The translations under genes and the position numbers were made by a program. A stretch of DNA of 64,000 nucleotides from CBDAUN01 sp965200645 (GTDB taxonomy: Bacteria > Pseudomonadota > Gammaproteobacteria > Arenicellales > JAJDZL01). Below, piece by piece: positions 52,852 through 63,127 of the stretch (the stretch's first letter is position 1; every line of letters starts with the position of its first letter). Below the pieces are notes generated by a model. That model saw only the letters and a list, made by a program, of their open reading frames with translations, was not told where the DNA came from and searched no databases. The DNA is taken from contig CBDAUN010000003.1 of NCBI GenBank assembly GCA_965200645.1, positions 434,001-498,000 of the forward strand, given 5' to 3'.

Positions 52852-53349
52852 ATGGAGAATGCTATGTTAGTCGCAAGCACAGTTTTATTACCCCTTTCAC
52901 TTTTTTTGCTTTGGATTTGCGTTGGTGGCCGGCAAAATCCCGACAAGGTGGGACACTTTCTTTCAGTAAGAAAAATAAATGGATTGGATGGAAGCGACTA
53001 TTTACATCGCCGGTATTTGCTTCCTCGTAACCGTTATCTAAACATTTATCTACACAAATTTTTAGGCAGTGATGACGACCGTGCCCTACATGACCATCCC
53101 TGGATTTCAATCAGCATACTTTTAAAAGGTGAATTGCTTGAGTATTTTCCTGATGGAAGTTGTCAGCGCATCAAGCGAGGAAAGTTTATCTACAGAACCC
53201 CTACTCATTTACATAGAATTGAGTTGCCTGAAGGTCAAACAGCAACAACCCTATTTATCACCGGACCCGTAGTACGTAACTGGGGTTTCGTATGTCCAAG
53301 TGGCTGGACAGTTGCACAGCGCTATAACCAAAACGGCGGTTGCGAATGA
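52852..53349 (+). CDS. Cupin-like protein with an N-terminal membrane segment
   Basis: A 165-residue protein with one hydrophobic helix near residues 5-25 that may act as a membrane anchor. The rest resembles a cupin: HDHPWISISILLKGELLEY near 78-96 and GKFIYRTPTHLHRIELPEG near 106-124 would supply the metal histidines. A NWGFVCPSGW motif near 143 is conserved-looking. I do not know a specific function. It is preceded by a long gap and followed by a 186-bp gap before fabI. Confidence 0.65.
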   Translation: MENAMLVASTVLLPLSLFLLWICVGGRQNPDKVGHFLSVRKINGLDGSDYLHRRYLLPRNRYLNIYLHKFLGSDDDRALHDHPWISISILLKGELLEYFPDGSCQRIKRGKFIYRTPTHLHRIELPEGQTATTLFITGPVVRNWGFVCPSGWTVAQRYNQNGGCE

Positions 53350-53535
53350 TTTTTGCCTTTTTGCTAGGTGCGAATTTACCAAATGGAAGTTTTTAGCAAG
53401 GGTAAATAGGCACAGCGAATTCAGTCGTTACACTACATCTCGGGTAAAATTGTGGTTCAAACTTTTATTTGATTTTCTTACATCAGAATTATTCAGACCA
53501 TCTACCTTTAGCAATCAGCAGGTATCACTCTAATT

Positions 53536-54327
53536 ATGGGGTTTCTAGCAGGAAAACATGCACTAGTCACAGGAATTGCAAGTGACCGCTCCATCGCGTG
53601 GGGAATAGCCAAAGCGATGAAAGAACAAGGTGCAGAACTCGCACTCACCTATCAAAATGAAAAGCTTCAACCTCGTGTAGAAAAGTTCGCCGCACAACTT
53701 AACTCCAATGTTGTGCTTCCATGCGATGTTTCATCCGACGAGCAAATTGAACAACTTCGTGCCAACCTATCCAACCACTGGGACACACTCGATATTCTAG
53801 TCCACTCGATAGCCTTCGCCCCTCGTGAGGAACTTGTTGGAAATTACCTTGATTCGGTGACTCGTGAAGGATTTATCACTGCACATGAAATTAGTTCCTT
53901 TAGTTTTTCCGCTCTCGCTAGTGCGTTTACTCCGTTAATGGAAAATAGAGCCTCTAGTATGCTAACTTTATCTTACATTGGGTCAATTCGGTCTATGCCG
54001 AGTTACAACGTAATGGGATTGGCAAAGGCCAGTTTAGAAGCAAACGTACGTTACAGTGCTCAATCGTTGGGCTCAAAGGGAATTCGTGTCAATGCAATTT
54101 CAGCAGGCCCCATTAGAACTTTAGCAGCTTCTGGCATAAAGGGAATGAAATCAATGATCGACCACTACGAAAAGGCCGCTCCTCTAGGGCGTAGTGTTAC
54201 GATTGAAGAGGTAGGAAACGCAGCGGCCTTTATCTGCTCAGACTTGGCGTCCGGAATAACAGGAGAAATTCTTTATGTAGATGGCGGATTCCACTGCGTA
54301 GGCTTCAGCGAAAGTATGTTGACGTAA
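53536..54327 (+). CDS. fabI: Enoyl-[acyl-carrier-protein] reductase [NADH]
   Basis: Final reduction step of fatty-acid elongation. The 263-residue protein has the FabI form of the cofactor loop (TGIASDRSIAWGIA, 13-26), SIAFAPREEL near 91, and the catalytic Tyr-Lys in the longer spacing typical of FabI (LSYIGS near 143 and YNVMGLAKASLE near 155). The target site for triclosan-type inhibitors is present as in other FabI. It converges on ppiD, as in Pseudomonas. Confidence 0.96.
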   Translation: MGFLAGKHALVTGIASDRSIAWGIAKAMKEQGAELALTYQNEKLQPRVEKFAAQLNSNVVLPCDVSSDEQIEQLRANLSNHWDTLDILVHSIAFAPREELVGNYLDSVTREGFITAHEISSFSFSALASAFTPLMENRASSMLTLSYIGSIRSMPSYNVMGLAKASLEANVRYSAQSLGSKGIRVNAISAGPIRTLAASGIKGMKSMIDHYEKAAPLGRSVTIEEVGNAAAFICSDLASGITGEILYVDGGFHCVGFSESMLT

Positions 54328-54342
54328 CAATGCAACTGCAAG

Positions 54343-56289
54343 TTACAGCACCCCTTCGCTAAAGACACCTTCATTGGTGAATACATCTTCGTTGATTGTG
54401 ATACTGGCTCCATTCCTCAAAGTCAATGCATGACTGGTAAATAGATCTGGACCAAATCTTGACGATAACAGTCCACTAATCCGATTGCGCTCCTCGTCTC
54501 CCACCTGTGCCAAATCGCCGTAAACCACATCAGTGATTCTGAACACGACATAATCACCTAACCCAACAGTTCCACCGCCATAAGCGACAGAATTCTGCTC
54601 AGGTCTGCCATGGGCGTAAACAAGTCCTGCAATTTCTGCCACTTCCGATTCAGTGATTGATTCTTGTTGCGGTAGTGGTATGCTTTCCAATCCCCTCTCT
54701 GCGATTACTGTATCCCAAACCGAATTACTGTCGCTTGTTAGAATTTGGACAATTTCTAGTCCTAGCTCTTCAGCAATTTGACTACTTCTTTCGTTTAGCA
54801 ATTCAACTGATATTTCATCTTTCACTTCATCCAAAGATAACTGAGCAGGCTCGTTGTAGTCATACTTGCGCAATACAACCAAGTGGTCGGTTGCTAATTC
54901 AATTAAGTTGCTATTGAAATCCTCCACCAACACCTCATTGCCAAATGCCGTGGTGCGAACCTGGTAATTTTCTGCGATCCCTGTACCGCTATCCATGGTA
55001 AACCAATCACTGGTCTCAACTTTCAATCCTAAAGTATCGGAAAGCGGGTCTAGCGAGTCGGGCTGTTCATACGACAAATTTCTAACTTCTTCAGCCACAG
55101 TAAACATCTCAAGCTCTGCATTTTCCCTTTTCGCTATCTCGACCAAGTCATCTTGAGCTTCGTCATAGGTCTTCAATTCCCCTGCTGCAATGTCATCTAC
55201 ACGAATCACATGAAATCCAAACTGTGTACGAACAGGGTCACTAATTTCATCCAGTTCGAGCGAAAATACTGCGGCTTCGAATTCTGCTACAGTAACTCCA
55301 CGATTGATGATTCCAAGACTACCACCAAGTCCGGCCGATCCTGCATCTGCGGAAAATTCTTGTGCCAGGACTGCAAAATCTTCTCCCGATCTTGCGCGTT
55401 GTGCCAGCTCGTTAGCAAGAGTTTCTGCTTCGGCTTCAGCGTTATCCGAATCTTCAGAAATTTCAATAAGTATGTGGCTAACTGAACGTTGCTCATCACC
55501 GAGCAATTCCGATCTTTGTGAGTCGTAAATTCGTTGCAGTTCTTCTTCCTTGGGTGTGTAATTTTGTGCGAAATCGGTCAACTTCAACTCAACAAATTCA
55601 ATTCGCATACGCGCAGGATCTTGATAAACCGTGCTATTCTCTTCGAATCTTGTTTTAATTTCATCTTCTGAAATTTCAATTTCCGACAAAAATTGGCTCG
55701 GTTGAATGACTGCATAATCACCGTATCGCTGATGCAATGCAAGTGAGAGAACATCATCTACTGCTTGGTCTACATCTAACGAAGAAAATGTATAGCCAGT
55801 TTGCACTTGCTGAACTGCCGCCGAAGCCCTTTGAATTCCTTCAAATTGCGCAGGCGAGTATCCTGAAAACTGAAGAATTCGTTCGTAAAGTAACTGGTCG
55901 AATTGATTTTCAGTCTGAAAGGATGGCTCTGAACGAATATAACTTGCCAACTGCTGGTCACTAATACGGTAACGGTTACTTTCCGCATCTCGAGTAAGCA
56001 GCATTTCATTGATAATTTGCTCCACAACCTGTCTGCCTAGAAATGCCCCTGATAGAATTTCAGGCGACACATTACTACCTAACCGGTCTCTTATACGGTC
56101 GCGCTCCTGGTAGAGTGCCTGTTGATAAACCTGATACTCAATCTCCTCACCATTCACTTCAGCAACATAAATGTCATGTAACCCTGTAAAGTAGGAATTT
56201 ACGCCCCATAGAGCGAATGGGATGGTAATTAAAATTACAATCGCCCAGGCAATCCAACCTGTCGCCTTTTCTTTAATGCTAGTTAACAT
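54343..56289 (-). CDS. ppiD: Peptidyl-prolyl cis-trans isomerase, PpiD-like periplasmic folding chaperone
   Basis: A 648-residue inner-membrane-anchored chaperone with an N-terminal membrane helix (about 12-33, GWIAWAIVILITIPFALWGV), a SurA-like helical domain (about 40-240), a parvulin-type PPIase domain (about 265-360; RSVSHILIEISED and GSAGLGGSLGIINRG) and a C-terminal domain. It lies downstream of hupB in the order also seen in E. coli and Pseudomonas. The two tRNAs between it and hupB suggest separate expression. Confidence 0.93.
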   Translation of the reverse strand: MLTSIKEKATGWIAWAIVILITIPFALWGVNSYFTGLHDIYVAEVNGEEIEYQVYQQALYQERDRIRDRLGSNVSPEILSGAFLGRQVVEQIINEMLLTRDAESNRYRISDQQLASYIRSEPSFQTENQFDQLLYERILQFSGYSPAQFEGIQRASAAVQQVQTGYTFSSLDVDQAVDDVLSLALHQRYGDYAVIQPSQFLSEIEISEDEIKTRFEENSTVYQDPARMRIEFVELKLTDFAQNYTPKEEELQRIYDSQRSELLGDEQRSVSHILIEISEDSDNAEAEAETLANELAQRARSGEDFAVLAQEFSADAGSAGLGGSLGIINRGVTVAEFEAAVFSLELDEISDPVRTQFGFHVIRVDDIAAGELKTYDEAQDDLVEIAKRENAELEMFTVAEEVRNLSYEQPDSLDPLSDTLGLKVETSDWFTMDSGTGIAENYQVRTTAFGNEVLVEDFNSNLIELATDHLVVLRKYDYNEPAQLSLDEVKDEISVELLNERSSQIAEELGLEIVQILTSDSNSVWDTVIAERGLESIPLPQQESITESEVAEIAGLVYAHGRPEQNSVAYGGGTVGLGDYVVFRITDVVYGDLAQVGDEERNRISGLLSSRFGPDLFTSHALTLRNGASITINEDVFTNEGVFSEGVL

Positions 56290-56363
56290 TTTTCAATTCC
56301 AGAAGTGTAAAAGGAAGGTACTTTAAGTTTACGTTTCGGACCCGAAACGAGCAACAATGGAAT

Positions 56364-56441
56364 TGGCGGAGCGGACGGGATTTGAACCCGCGACCCCCGG
56401 CTTGACAGGCCGGTATTCTAACCGAGCTGAACTACCGCTCC
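56364..56441 (-). tRNA. tRNA-Asp(GTC)
   Basis: Minus-strand tRNA with encoded CCA. The acceptor stem GGAGCGG pairs with CCGCTCC, the anticodon loop CTGTCAA gives GTC, and the T-arm CGGGTTCAAATCCCG is standard. It lies between tRNA-Val and ppiD. Confidence 0.97.
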
Positions 56442-56450
56442 GGCAATTTA

Positions 56451-56526
56451 TGGTGGGTGCTGAGGGATTCGAACCCCCGGCCTTCGCCTTGTAAGGGCGA
56501 CGCTCTCCCAACTGAGCTAAGCACCC
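56451..56526 (-). tRNA. tRNA-Val(TAC)
   Basis: Minus-strand tRNA with encoded CCA. The acceptor GGGTGCT pairs with AGCACCC, the anticodon loop reads CTTACAA, giving TAC for valine, and the T-loop GGGTTCGAATCCC is standard. It lies 10 bp upstream (transcriptionally) of tRNA-Asp, so the two share a transcript. Confidence 0.97.
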
Positions 56527-56537
56527 CTTTAAACGCT

Positions 56538-56810
56538 TTAATTTACAGCGTCTTTAAGGGACTTGCCAGCTTTGAATCTTACCTGTTTCGAAGCTGGAAT
56601 TTGGATAGTCGAGCCGTCCTGTGGGTTACGTCCAGTTCTCGCAGCCCGCTCACTTACTGAAAAAGTTCCGAAACCAACTATGGCTACCGATTCTCCCTTA
56701 GACAGTGCACTAGCAATTTCCTGCAACATACAGTCAATAGCCTGTGATGCACAGGATTTAGTTAACTCCATTGAATTTGCTACATTGTTCGCCAATTCAG
56801 ATTTATTCAT
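56538..56810 (-). CDS. hupB: DNA-binding protein HU-beta
   Basis: Histone-like nucleoid protein of 90 residues. The signature GFGTFSVSERAARTGRNPQD near 46-65, including the DNA-binding arm residues RNP, is complete. It lies downstream of lon, as in E. coli, and precedes tRNA-Val by 11 bp. Confidence 0.97.
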   Translation of the reverse strand: MNKSELANNVANSMELTKSCASQAIDCMLQEIASALSKGESVAIVGFGTFSVSERAARTGRNPQDGSTIQIPASKQVRFKAGKSLKDAVN

Positions 56811-57093
56811 ACAACTCTCCTTATTTAGTAATTATTTTAGTCCTAGATACTCGTTCAATTATTTTTCGAATGATTGTAACCGGCTACCTACCACTACCAA
56901 ATTCAACTTCAACTTCGTAACAATTCCTCTTACAAGACCAAGCATAAGCATAGCGATTAGCCAAAAAACAACGAGCGAAATAATAAATCATTTATTCAGA
57001 TTATTGGCAAATAATTGTTGTGAATTTGAAACACGGTTTGCACAATTTAAGCCTGTTTACTGTGATGAGTTCAACAAGCAACCAAATTCCTAC

Positions 57094-59517
57094 TCAGTGA
57101 GGACGGATGTCTACATTGGTTGAGGATATAGGGTCAGAACTTTGCTTAACTTGAATTTCTTCTTTAGGGAGTGGGACAAACTCCAAAGAGTGTTCTATGA
57201 CTTCATCTATCCACTGGACCGGAACAACTTCTATCTCATTTTTGATCTTACGGGGAATTTCAGCAAGGTCTTTAGCATTGTCCAAAGGAATTAAAACCTT
57301 TTTAATTCCACCCCGATGAGCAGCTAGCAACTTTTCCTTGAGCCCACCTATTGCAAGAACTTCACCGCGTAGGGTAATTTCTCCAGTCATTGCGACTTCT
57401 GACCGAACTGGAATCTTGGTCAATCCCGAAACTATTGCAACTGACATTGCTACACCGGCACTAGGCCCGTCCTTTGGAGTTGCACCCTCTGGAACGTGCA
57501 CGTGTATGTCGCTCTTTTGATAAAAGTTCTGAGGAATCCCGTACTGATTAGTTCTGCTACGCACTACACTTACGGCTGCTTTAATGGATTCCTGCATCAC
57601 TTTTCCTAGTTTTCCTGTGTAATCATGATTGCCCTTGCCTGGTACGACAATTGCTTCAATGCTCAGTAAATCACCACCTACTTCAGTCCAAGCCAGACCC
57701 GTTACTTGTCCAACCTGATTTGGCTTGTCTGCCCTACCATAGCGAAACTGCCTCACACCAAGATATTTTTCCAAGTTGCGCGGTCTCACACGAATTGGAA
57801 GGGATGCGTTTTCATTCTGAACCAGTTTCTTCGCCACTTTACGGCAAATCTTCGCAATTTCTCGTTCTAGAGCTCGCACACCCGCTTCACGGGTGTAATA
57901 TCGAACTATGTCTACCAACGCCCTAGTGGAAATAGAAACTTCGTTTTTTTCGAGTCCATTATTTTTCAATTGCTTTGGAATTAAATACTGAATTGCAATT
58001 TGAACCTTCTCTTCCTCGGTATAACCAGAAATTCTGATCACTTCCATGCGGTCGAGCAGAGGTGGCGGAATATTGAGTGTATTCGCCGTAGCGATGAACA
58101 TCACTTCGGACAAGTTGTATTGAACTTCCAAGTAGTGGTCACCAAACGTATGATTTTGTTCAGGATCCAACACTTCCAGTAATGCTGATGATGGGTCGCC
58201 TCGGAAGTCCATAGACATTTTGTCAACCTCGTCAAGCATAAATAATGGGTTTTTACGCTTAACCTTTGCTAGATTCTGAACAATTTTGCCGGGAAGTGAG
58301 CCAACATAGGTGCGCCGATGACCTCGAATTTCCGCTTCATCCCGTACACCTCCGAGAGACATTCGAATAAACCTACGATTCGTCGCTCGTGCAATCGATT
58401 GACCAAGGGACGTCTTGCCTACTCCTGGCGGCCCTACCAAGCAAAGAATGGGACCCTTAATTTCCTTTACCCGCTGTTGTACCGCCAAGTACTCAACTAT
58501 TCGTTCCTTGACCTTCTCCAAGCCATAGTGATCGTTATCCAGCACTTCTTCAGCCTTATGCAAGTCAGTGAATATCTTTGTACGTTTTTTCCAAGGAACA
58601 GCAATCAACCAATCAATGTAATTTCTAACCACAGTAGCCTCAGCTGACATTGGAGACATCATTGACAACTTTTTTAACTCAGCCTTTGCCTTTTTCTTGG
58701 CTTCCTTGGTCATCCCAGACTTAGCAATTTTTTTTCCAAGTTCGCTAAATTCGTTGTCACCTTCGCCATCACCGCCCAATTCATTTTGGATCGCCTTCAT
58801 TTGTTCGTTGAGATAGTATTCGCGCTGGCTTTTTTCCATTTGCTTTTTCACTCTATCGCGAATTCTCTTTTCAACGCGCAGCACCTCAACATCCGAAACC
58901 ATTAACTTAATTAGGTACTTCATGCGTTCCTTATCGTCTGAAATTTCCAAAAGTTTCTGTCGTTCGTGCAAACCTTGACTGACAAGATGCGGTGCTATTA
59001 AGTCTACCAAAGTATCTGGCGATTCGATCCCGTCCAACGGTTCCAGGACATCGGAAGGAATCTTTTGATTGTGTTTTACATACTGCTCAAACTGAGTTTG
59101 CACTGATTCCATCAAATTTTGTAAATCAGGACCGTCGTATGGCGTGGATTCCAATTGCCTTGCAGTTGCAAAATAGCAGCCATCGCGCACTTCCAAATCT
59201 GCTAGATTTACCCGCCATTTACCCTGAACAAAAACCTTTCGAGTCCGAGCCACGTCCGGCAAGATTAAGCTCTGTAGAATGGTTGCGACGGTACCTACAG
59301 AATATAGGTCACTTGGCTCTGGGTCTTCTACGCCATCGTCCTTTTGCGCAACAAGTATCACCTGACTGTCATAAGAATCTGCAAAATTTAAAGCTTGAAT
59401 TGAACTTTGCCGACCCACGAACAGTGGAATTGTCACTCTCGGGAAAACTACAACATTCCTCAACGGCAGTACTGGATAAGAAACTTCTTCCAGCATCATT
59501 TTTGATTGTTCACTCAT
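57094..59517 (-). CDS. lon: ATP-dependent protease La
   Basis: Soluble AAA+ protease of 807 residues. The N-terminal substrate-recognition domain covers about 10-300 and starts PVLPLRNVVVFP. Walker A is GPPGVGKTSLG near 356, Walker B is LFMLDEVDKM near 420, and the proteolytic site has the Ser of DGPSAGVAM near 676 and the Lys of GGLKEKLLAAHRGG near 719-732. It belongs to the clpX-lon-hupB run. A heat-shock promoter may exist in the 98-bp gap upstream, but I cannot identify one. Confidence 0.97.
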   Translation of the reverse strand: MSEQSKMMLEEVSYPVLPLRNVVVFPRVTIPLFVGRQSSIQALNFADSYDSQVILVAQKDDGVEDPEPSDLYSVGTVATILQSLILPDVARTRKVFVQGKWRVNLADLEVRDGCYFATARQLESTPYDGPDLQNLMESVQTQFEQYVKHNQKIPSDVLEPLDGIESPDTLVDLIAPHLVSQGLHERQKLLEISDDKERMKYLIKLMVSDVEVLRVEKRIRDRVKKQMEKSQREYYLNEQMKAIQNELGGDGEGDNEFSELGKKIAKSGMTKEAKKKAKAELKKLSMMSPMSAEATVVRNYIDWLIAVPWKKRTKIFTDLHKAEEVLDNDHYGLEKVKERIVEYLAVQQRVKEIKGPILCLVGPPGVGKTSLGQSIARATNRRFIRMSLGGVRDEAEIRGHRRTYVGSLPGKIVQNLAKVKRKNPLFMLDEVDKMSMDFRGDPSSALLEVLDPEQNHTFGDHYLEVQYNLSEVMFIATANTLNIPPPLLDRMEVIRISGYTEEEKVQIAIQYLIPKQLKNNGLEKNEVSISTRALVDIVRYYTREAGVRALEREIAKICRKVAKKLVQNENASLPIRVRPRNLEKYLGVRQFRYGRADKPNQVGQVTGLAWTEVGGDLLSIEAIVVPGKGNHDYTGKLGKVMQESIKAAVSVVRSRTNQYGIPQNFYQKSDIHVHVPEGATPKDGPSAGVAMSVAIVSGLTKIPVRSEVAMTGEITLRGEVLAIGGLKEKLLAAHRGGIKKVLIPLDNAKDLAEIPRKIKNEIEVVPVQWIDEVIEHSLEFVPLPKEEIQVKQSSDPISSTNVDIRPH

Positions 59518-59615
59518 CCCTTCTCACACAACATATGGTTCACGATCATTGATTTCCCCCTAAATAAGGCTTTGTAAATATTTTTCAATACCTATTTATG
59601 ATTACTAAATACATT

Positions 59616-60902
59616 CTATGAACCTGCCTGAGATGAAGCCTGCCTCTTCACCTCCTCTTCTTTGTAAATGTAAAAAGGGCGGGCACCCTCATTTATAACA
59701 CTGGCATCGACTACAACTTCCTTAACATCCGGCATGGAAGGAAGTTCATACATAGTTTCCAGTAAGGCATTTTCGAGTATCGACCTCAACCCTCGTGCCC
59801 CTGTCTTACGTTCCATAGCCTTTCTAGCAACCGCTCGCAAAGCATCATCACGAATAACAAGATCGACATTTTCAAGTTTGAATAGCTTTTTGTATTGTTT
59901 ATAGAGCGCGTTTCTTGGTTCCTGAAGAATCTGCACGAGTGCTTCTTCATCAAGTTCCTCTAAGGTGGCGACTACCGGCAGTCTGCCCACGAATTCTGGA
60001 ATCAATCCAAATCGAATTAAATCTTCCGGTTCAACTTGCCTCAGTGTATCTGCCAAGTCTGACTCATCATCTTCGAAATCTGCGCCAAAGCCAATTCCGC
60101 TCTTTTCTGTTCTGGCTCTGATGATTTTCTCCAAATCGGAAAACGCTCCGCCACATATGAACAAAACATTTCGAGTATCTACCTGCAAAAATTCCTGTTG
60201 CGGGTGTTTTCGTCCACCCTGCGGAGGCACTGAGGCCACAGTTCCTTCAATTAACTTGAGCAGCGCTTGTTGAACACCTTCACCAGAAACATCACGCGTA
60301 ATTGAAACATTATCCGACTTCCGGGATATCTTGTCTATTTCATCAATATAGACAATGCCAAGTTGTGCCTGATCAATGTCGTAGTCGCACTTTTGAAGGA
60401 GTTTCTGAATGATATTCTCGACATCCTCACCAACATATCCAGCTTCAGTCAAAGTAGTGGCATCCGCCATCGTAAATGGCACTTTCAATTGTCGGGCGAG
60501 GGTTTCCGCTAATAAAGTTTTTCCGGAACCCGTGGGACCAATGAGCAGGATGTTGCTTTTGGAAATATCAACATCATTTACAGTTTCCTGATTATGCACC
60601 CGTTTATAGTGGTTATAGACAGCGACTGAAAGTACTCTTTTTGAAACGGACTGCCCTATTACATATTCGTCCAGGATGCTGCAAATTTCACTGGGAGTGG
60701 GAAACTGCACGCCGCCTGACGAATTGGAGTCATCGTCAGATGCAGTTTCACTACGGATGATGTCGTTGCAGAGTTCTACACATTCATCACAAACAAAAAC
60801 TGATGGACCGGCAATCAACTTGCGGACATCGTGCTGACTCTTTCCGCAGAACGAGCAATGCAGTCCACGGTCTCTAGTTCCACTGTTTCGTTTGTTAGCC
60901 AT
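59616..60902 (-). CDS. clpX: ATP-dependent Clp protease ATP-binding subunit ClpX
   Basis: Unfoldase partner of ClpP, 428 residues. The N-terminal zinc-binding domain shows CSFCGKSQ ... CDECVELC (about 17-44). Walker A is GPTGSGKT near 119, Walker B is VYIDEID near 183, and the pore loop and ClpP-contact loop region lie in the rest (sensor GARGLRSILE near 368). The start is ATG at 60902, 51 bp after clpP. Confidence 0.97.
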   Translation of the reverse strand: MANKRNSGTRDRGLHCSFCGKSQHDVRKLIAGPSVFVCDECVELCNDIIRSETASDDDSNSSGGVQFPTPSEICSILDEYVIGQSVSKRVLSVAVYNHYKRVHNQETVNDVDISKSNILLIGPTGSGKTLLAETLARQLKVPFTMADATTLTEAGYVGEDVENIIQKLLQKCDYDIDQAQLGIVYIDEIDKISRKSDNVSITRDVSGEGVQQALLKLIEGTVASVPPQGGRKHPQQEFLQVDTRNVLFICGGAFSDLEKIIRARTEKSGIGFGADFEDDESDLADTLRQVEPEDLIRFGLIPEFVGRLPVVATLEELDEEALVQILQEPRNALYKQYKKLFKLENVDLVIRDDALRAVARKAMERKTGARGLRSILENALLETMYELPSMPDVKEVVVDASVINEGARPFYIYKEEEVKRQASSQAGS

Positions 60903-60953
60903 ACCTAAGCACTACCCCCTGTATGTCAATCCTTACATCAATTTAACCAATCA

Positions 60954-61586
60954 TTAATTGTTTAATTTCTTTCTACTTTCAACTACGGAGTCAATTATGC
61001 CGTATTTCACCGCTTCTTCGCTTTCGAGAAACTTATCTCGGTCGGTGTCTCGTTGAATCACTTTCATGGTTTGGTTGGTATGTTTTACCAGTATTTCGTT
61101 CAATCTTTTTCGCAAATTCAATATTTCCTTTGCATGAATATCAATATCAGAAGCTTGCCCGCGAAACCCGCCAATTGGCTGATGAATCATGATTCTTGAG
61201 TGTGGCAGAGCAAAGCGTTTTCCAGCCGCCCCGCCTGCTAATATTACAGCTCCCATGCTGGCAGCTTGACCAATACACACCGTTCGGACATCTGGTTGCA
61301 AAAACTGAATCGTATCGTATACCGCCAAACCAGCATTTACGAGACCACCTGGACTGTTGATGTACAAATCAATATCTTTATCACGGTCTTCAGATTCTAG
61401 ATATAGAAGTTGTGCCACAACAAGATTCGCCATGTGGTCTTCGATTTCTCCGACAAGAAATACAACTCGCTCCTTGAGCATACGTGAATAAATATCAAAC
61501 GCTCTTTCACCGCGCCCGGTGGTTTCAATTACCATTGGGACCAAACCCAAGGCCACATTGTCCATTGCGCTCACTGGATCATTCAT
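60954..61586 (-). CDS. clpP: ATP-dependent Clp protease proteolytic subunit
   Basis: Serine protease subunit of 210 residues. The catalytic Ser lies in GQAASMGAVIL near 105 and the His in RIMIHQPIGG near 130, with the Asp further on in the helical head. The N-terminal LVPMVIETTGRGERAFDIYSR segment is the ClpP signature. Its start overlaps the tig stop by 4 bp, so tig and clpP are coupled. Confidence 0.97.
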   Translation of the reverse strand: MNDPVSAMDNVALGLVPMVIETTGRGERAFDIYSRMLKERVVFLVGEIEDHMANLVVAQLLYLESEDRDKDIDLYINSPGGLVNAGLAVYDTIQFLQPDVRTVCIGQAASMGAVILAGGAAGKRFALPHSRIMIHQPIGGFRGQASDIDIHAKEILNLRKRLNEILVKHTNQTMKVIQRDTDRDKFLESEEAVKYGIIDSVVESRKKLNN

Positions 61587-63010
61587 TCTTTGTCTGTCTC
61601 CGTTTTCGGTGAATGGGATTCGGTATCCTCGCCTAAATCTGCAGTCTTTACTTCCGATAAAAATTTGTTATTAATTTCATCGATTTCCTGCTGTATAGAC
61701 ATCATTTCCGGGATTCCTACACTTTTGTCCTCACACTCAGCTTCTTGTAGTAACTTGTTATGTAAGTTTAACTGCATTGCCAAGCTACTGAACTCAGCTT
61801 CATTACCCTTAAAAATCTCATAAGCTTTATCTGGATCGGGGTACAGTTTGGAATCGTGGCGCATTAATGCTTCTGTTGACTCTGGATCTACCGTAATCTC
61901 GTAATGCTTTATCAATTCCGCTCTGATAATATCTGCCTTTACCTTTTCGGCAATAATCTGCTGTTGTACTCGCATAGGTTCAGAATCCTTGTATTCTGCT
62001 AAGAAATTTGCTGCTTGCTCAGGCTTAAGACCTTGAGTAGTCAGTCTGTTTATCCAATACTGATATACAAGCGACTGCGGCGGGTCAAATTTGTTTGCTT
62101 CGACCAGATGACCAAAAATTTTCAATTCAAGATAGTTCCTCATCAATTTCTTGGATTCCCTTTCAATCTTTAGTCGAATGAGTTCATTTAATCTTTCGTC
62201 ATTGTTACTCTCGGCACCAAGCATAGCCAAACACTGCTCATCCAACTGATCCGGTTGTGCCTCCTCTACCTGATTAACCACAACCTGAAAAATATGACTC
62301 TCTGCAGATTCGATTGCTTCGTCTTCAGTCGGTTCTGAATCTTGACTTTCCTCACTTGCTGATTTACTTTCTATGGTAACTGTGGTGGTATCGCCAGCTT
62401 TCAGACCCACAATCTGCTCATCAACAACTGCTTGATTGTCGCCGCGTCCGATTACAAATTGTGCCGGCTTTGTTTCTTGTGAATCATTGTCCGTTCCAGT
62501 TGCAGTAATATCAGCTGAAATGCGGTCGCCAATTTGTGCTGGCCTGTCCGCAACTTTCCAAGCATGTTGCGCATCGAGCAAGATCGCGTGTTCATCTTCA
62601 ACATCTTGATTTGTAATGTTCACTACTGGATTGAAGATGTCAGCACCTTTGATATCGGTTACTTCAACATTGGGCAAGACATCAAATTCAAAGATAAACT
62701 CATGGTCTCTTGCATCGGTCTGCCGATAGTTCTGCATCTCAGGCTGAGATATTGGAGTATCAGAACTGTTTTGAAATGCGTTAGTAGTTGATTGATGCAG
62801 AATTTCCTGCATTACTTCCTGTTGGACGCTGGGTCTAAAGCGAGCCTCAATGAGCTTTTGCGGAACCTTACCTTTTCGAAATCCTGGCAGACTAGTGGAT
62901 CTTGTCAATTCGCGCAATTTGACTGTTACCTGGTCGTCAATATCGCTAGCTGGAATAGTGACAGTCATACGACGAGAGGACGCCGTCACTTCAACAATTT
63001 CAACAGTCAT
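61583..63010 (-). CDS. tig: Trigger factor
   Basis: Ribosome-associated chaperone and prolyl isomerase, 475 residues against about 430 in E. coli. The ribosome-binding signature GFRKGKVPQ is near 43-51. The FKBP-type PPIase domain (about 155-260) contains an extra acidic stretch (SASEESQDSEPTEDEAIES near 217-235), and the C-terminal chaperone arms follow; a further acidic tail accounts for the extra length. It lies just after tRNA-Leu(TAG) and before clpP. Confidence 0.95.
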   Translation of the reverse strand: MTVEIVEVTASSRRMTVTIPASDIDDQVTVKLRELTRSTSLPGFRKGKVPQKLIEARFRPSVQQEVMQEILHQSTTNAFQNSSDTPISQPEMQNYRQTDARDHEFIFEFDVLPNVEVTDIKGADIFNPVVNITNQDVEDEHAILLDAQHAWKVADRPAQIGDRISADITATGTDNDSQETKPAQFVIGRGDNQAVVDEQIVGLKAGDTTTVTIESKSASEESQDSEPTEDEAIESAESHIFQVVVNQVEEAQPDQLDEQCLAMLGAESNNDERLNELIRLKIERESKKLMRNYLELKIFGHLVEANKFDPPQSLVYQYWINRLTTQGLKPEQAANFLAEYKDSEPMRVQQQIIAEKVKADIIRAELIKHYEITVDPESTEALMRHDSKLYPDPDKAYEIFKGNEAEFSSLAMQLNLHNKLLQEAECEDKSVGIPEMMSIQQEIDEINNKFLSEVKTADLGEDTESHSPKTETDKE

Positions 63011-63041
63011 GCGGCAGCATTCTTATTCAAATCTAAAGAGT

Positions 63042-63127
63042 TGGTGCGAAAGGGGAGACTCGAACTCCCACGGGTTACCCCACTGGTACCTAAAACCAGC
63101 GCGTCTGCCAAATTCCGCCACTCTCGC
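63042..63127 (-). tRNA. tRNA-Leu(TAG)
   Basis: Minus-strand class II tRNA with an encoded CCA. The acceptor GCGAGAG pairs with CTTTCGC (one G-T pair), the anticodon stem CTGGT/ACCAG encloses TTTAGGT, giving TAG, and a long variable arm follows. Unlike the other leucine tRNA in the window it has no intron. It lies upstream of tig as in Pseudomonas. Confidence 0.96.

Noticed and set aside
56329..56660. Two ORFs overlapping 56329-56511 and 56457-56660 with RPSPCKGDALPTEL-like text
   Set aside because: Both are read through or against tRNA-Asp and tRNA-Val and match well-known tRNA-derived artefacts.
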